From contig DAOVNL010000056.1 in assembly GCA_030630245.1 (NCBI GenBank), forward strand, positions 1-6,080: DNA of 6,080 bases, written 5' to 3'. Below are positions 4,708 through 6,080 of this stretch, in pieces. Under the pieces are notes generated by a model that worked only from the letters and a program-made list of their open reading frames with translations, made no database searches and was not told where the DNA came from. Numbering within the stretch: position 1 is the stretch's first letter; the number at the start of each line of letters is the position of its first letter. The position numbers and the translations under genes are program-made. The stretch is from Candidatus Omnitrophota bacterium. Its GTDB lineage: Bacteria > Omnitrophota > Gorgyraeia > B26-G9.

Positions 4708-6080
4708 TTAAGAATGAAAACGATAATCAATATCCGGAAAAATGTTATCCTTTTCCTCAATGCTTCTCAGCCAACCCTCGTCAATATTATTTTCTCTTAT
4801 CTGATAATAAAGTTTTGTAAAGTTCAGGACATGGGCTTTTGTTCTCTCAACCGCATATGAAGTATGCGTGCCGGTTTTTATAATAAATGCCCAATCAGAA
4901 CTCTGCGCCAGCAGCAACTCTCTTAAGCCCTGGTTCAATGCCCTTAAAGTTAATACCTTTGCGTTGGGGTAGAGTTTTACCAATTCACTCATCCGCTCCG
5001 AGGCCTTATGCAAATGACGGTAAATCCAGTCATTTGAGCCTTCAAGCCAGAACTCCGAATATCCTTTCCATCCCCAGCTCGATAATGACGGGGTGATCAC
5101 CTGATTCTTAGGATATTTCTCCAGGTACTCAGAAGGAGTTATCGTTTTTATCGTTTTTTGATCATAGGCAATTTTACGCAGCAGGTAATTCAGCCAATCC
5201 GGCCCCTCATACCACCAGTGGCCAAACAGCTCCGCGTCATAAGGCGAAACAATGATCGGTTTTCTTTTTATAATTCCGGCTACATATTCGACCTGCTTTT
5301 CGCGGTTGAACATGAAATTACCCGCGTGTATGGCCGCTGTTTCCTGGGCTTTGTCATTATTATATACCTGTTTATTATTAGTTTCACCGGTTATTCTATA
5401 ATATTTAATGCCTGTATTAGTACGTATTCCGTCCGAATGAATATATGGCCTTATATAGTCAAAATCCAGGTCAAATCCTATATCTCTATAGAATTCGCGG
5501 TAATTCTCATCCCCCGGATATCCTTGTTTCGCGCTCCAGACCTGCTTTGAGGATTCAAGATCCCGCCCGAAACAGGCCACTCCTGATTTGCAGTAGACAG
5601 GAGCAAAAACTCCGTATTTAGGACGTGGTGTACCATGAAGTATTCCATGCGTATCCGTAAAAAAGTAGCGCAATCCGTTCTCGCGCAGAATCTCATCATC
5701 ACCGGGGTTGTATCCGCATTCAGGAAGCCATATCCCCTTGGGTTGACGGTGGAAAACCTTTCGGTACTGATTAACGGCCGTACGTACCTGGGCCATGACA
5801 GAGGCCTTGCATACATCCATCAGAGGGAAAAATCCATGCGTTGCTCCGCATGTCATAATTTCCAGTTTTCCCGCGTCCTGAACTCTTTTGAAACCCTCGA
5901 CTATATTACGATTGTATTTATCAACAAAGAAGTACCGAGCCTGGTTAAATTTACTTAAATACATCAAAGCCAGCCTGTTAAATTCAGGCTGCCATCTGGT
6001 CCTTTCAACTTCACGGCTCGCCAGTTCTATCAATTTCTCGATATGATGCACATATCTGTGCTGCAGGAGTGGGTCAAGAA
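4708..6080 (-). CDS. GH57 family alpha-glucan enzyme (DUF1957, 1,4-alpha-glucan branching enzyme-like), N-terminus cut by the right edge
   Basis: This is a glycoside hydrolase family 57 protein of the branching-enzyme/AmyC type, acting on glycogen-like alpha-glucan by a retaining mechanism. The frame is open to the window edge, giving 456 codons; an internal GTG at 6051 could be mistaken for the start, but LDPLLQHRY just upstream is conserved family sequence. About 70 or more N-terminal residues, including the usual HxP motif, lie outside. Numbered from that GTG, seen are CGATHGFFPLM (68-78), WLPECGYNPGDDE (108-120, nucleophile Glu111), GYPGDENYREFYRDIGFDLD (177-196), RPYIHSDGIR and TGIKYYRITG, then SPYDAELFGHWWYEGPDWL (269-287, acid/base Asp272). 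The C-terminal helical region has LRELLLAQSSDWAFI, and the end FPDIDYRFHS is typical. Both catalytic residues are present. Branching cannot be told from alpha-amylase activity here. It sits 40 bases upstream of uppS in the same direction. Confidence 0.92.
   Translation of the reverse strand, partial: LDPLLQHRYVHHIEKLIELASREVERTRWQPEFNRLALMYLSKFNQARYFFVDKYNRNIVEGFKRVQDAGKLEIMTCGATHGFFPLMDVCKASVMAQVRTAVNQYRKVFHRQPKGIWLPECGYNPGDDEILRENGLRYFFTDTHGILHGTPRPKYGVFAPVYCKSGVACFGRDLESSKQVWSAKQGYPGDENYREFYRDIGFDLDFDYIRPYIHSDGIRTNTGIKYYRITGETNNKQVYNNDKAQETAAIHAGNFMFNREKQVEYVAGIIKRKPIIVSPYDAELFGHWWYEGPDWLNYLLRKIAYDQKTIKTITPSEYLEKYPKNQVITPSLSSWGWKGYSEFWLEGSNDWIYRHLHKASERMSELVKLYPNAKVLTLRALNQGLRELLLAQSSDWAFIIKTGTHTSYAVERTKAHVLNFTKLYYQIRENNIDEGWLRSIEEKDNIFPDIDYRFHS

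Noticed and set aside
4668..4740. Possible promoter before uppS (TATAGA-like -10 with a TTTTCA-like -35)
   Set aside because: Both hexamers are poor matches in AT-rich DNA where such hits are expected by chance, and the second lies in GH57 coding sequence.
5158..5550. 130-codon plus-strand open frame, and a 112-codon minus-strand frame at 5478-5816
   Set aside because: Both sit inside the GH57 gene in wrong frames; the GH57 frame carries all the conserved motifs and both catalytic residues.
6049..6051. GTG as the start of the GH57 protein
   Set aside because: The frame stays open upstream, and the residues before it (LDPLLQHRY) match the GH57/DUF1957 family, so the real start is beyond the window.
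1..6080. Search for tRNA or rRNA genes, CRISPR arrays, insertion sequences, inverted repeats and attachment sites
   Set aside because: Nearly every base lies in one of six well-supported genes and no repeat family or mobile-element signature was seen by eye.

Overview
The window is a tightly packed run of six genes, all read from the minus strand (right to left), with no non-coding stretch longer than 40 bases. In transcription order they are: a glycoside hydrolase family 57 (GH57, DUF1957-type) protein cut by the right edge; uppS (undecaprenyl diphosphate synthase); cdsA (phosphatidate cytidylyltransferase); dxr (DXP reductoisomerase); rseP (site-2-type membrane zinc protease); and ispG (HMBPP synthase), cut by the left edge.

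The five-gene run uppS-cdsA-dxr-rseP-ispG is a known bacterial arrangement joining isoprenoid precursor synthesis with envelope lipid synthesis. Dxr and IspG catalyse an early and a late step of the MEP pathway. UppS polymerises the resulting C5 units into the undecaprenyl carrier used for peptidoglycan and surface polysaccharides. CdsA makes CDP-diacylglycerol for phospholipids. RseP cleaves membrane-embedded substrates, classically anti-sigma factors in envelope stress responses. In many bacteria frr/pyrH/tsf/rpsB lie upstream of uppS; here a GH57 alpha-glucan enzyme takes that place, only 40 bases away. Gene junctions are tight: ATGA overlaps at cdsA/dxr and rseP/ispG, a dxr/rseP overlap, and 24 bases between uppS and cdsA. 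One polycistronic transcript with translational coupling is the simplest reading.

The organism is a bacterium using the MEP pathway, with moderate-to-low GC by eye and A-rich Lys-Lys codon runs. The CdsA signature variant (PGLGG...LDIID instead of PGHGG...LDRID), which I recall from planctomycete-like proteins, together with the GH57 protein, suggests the PVC side of the tree, possibly an uncultivated lineage such as Omnitrophota. That placement is inference and not firm.

I see no RNA genes, mobile elements, CRISPR arrays or clear terminators, and no undescribed system. The points worth checking are residue-level departures from family consensus. The strongest is loss in IspG of the normally conserved active-site glutamate of the TEAG motif; others are in CdsA and Dxr. 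The rseP start also appears to be a TTG served by a strong Shine-Dalgarno sequence inside dxr.
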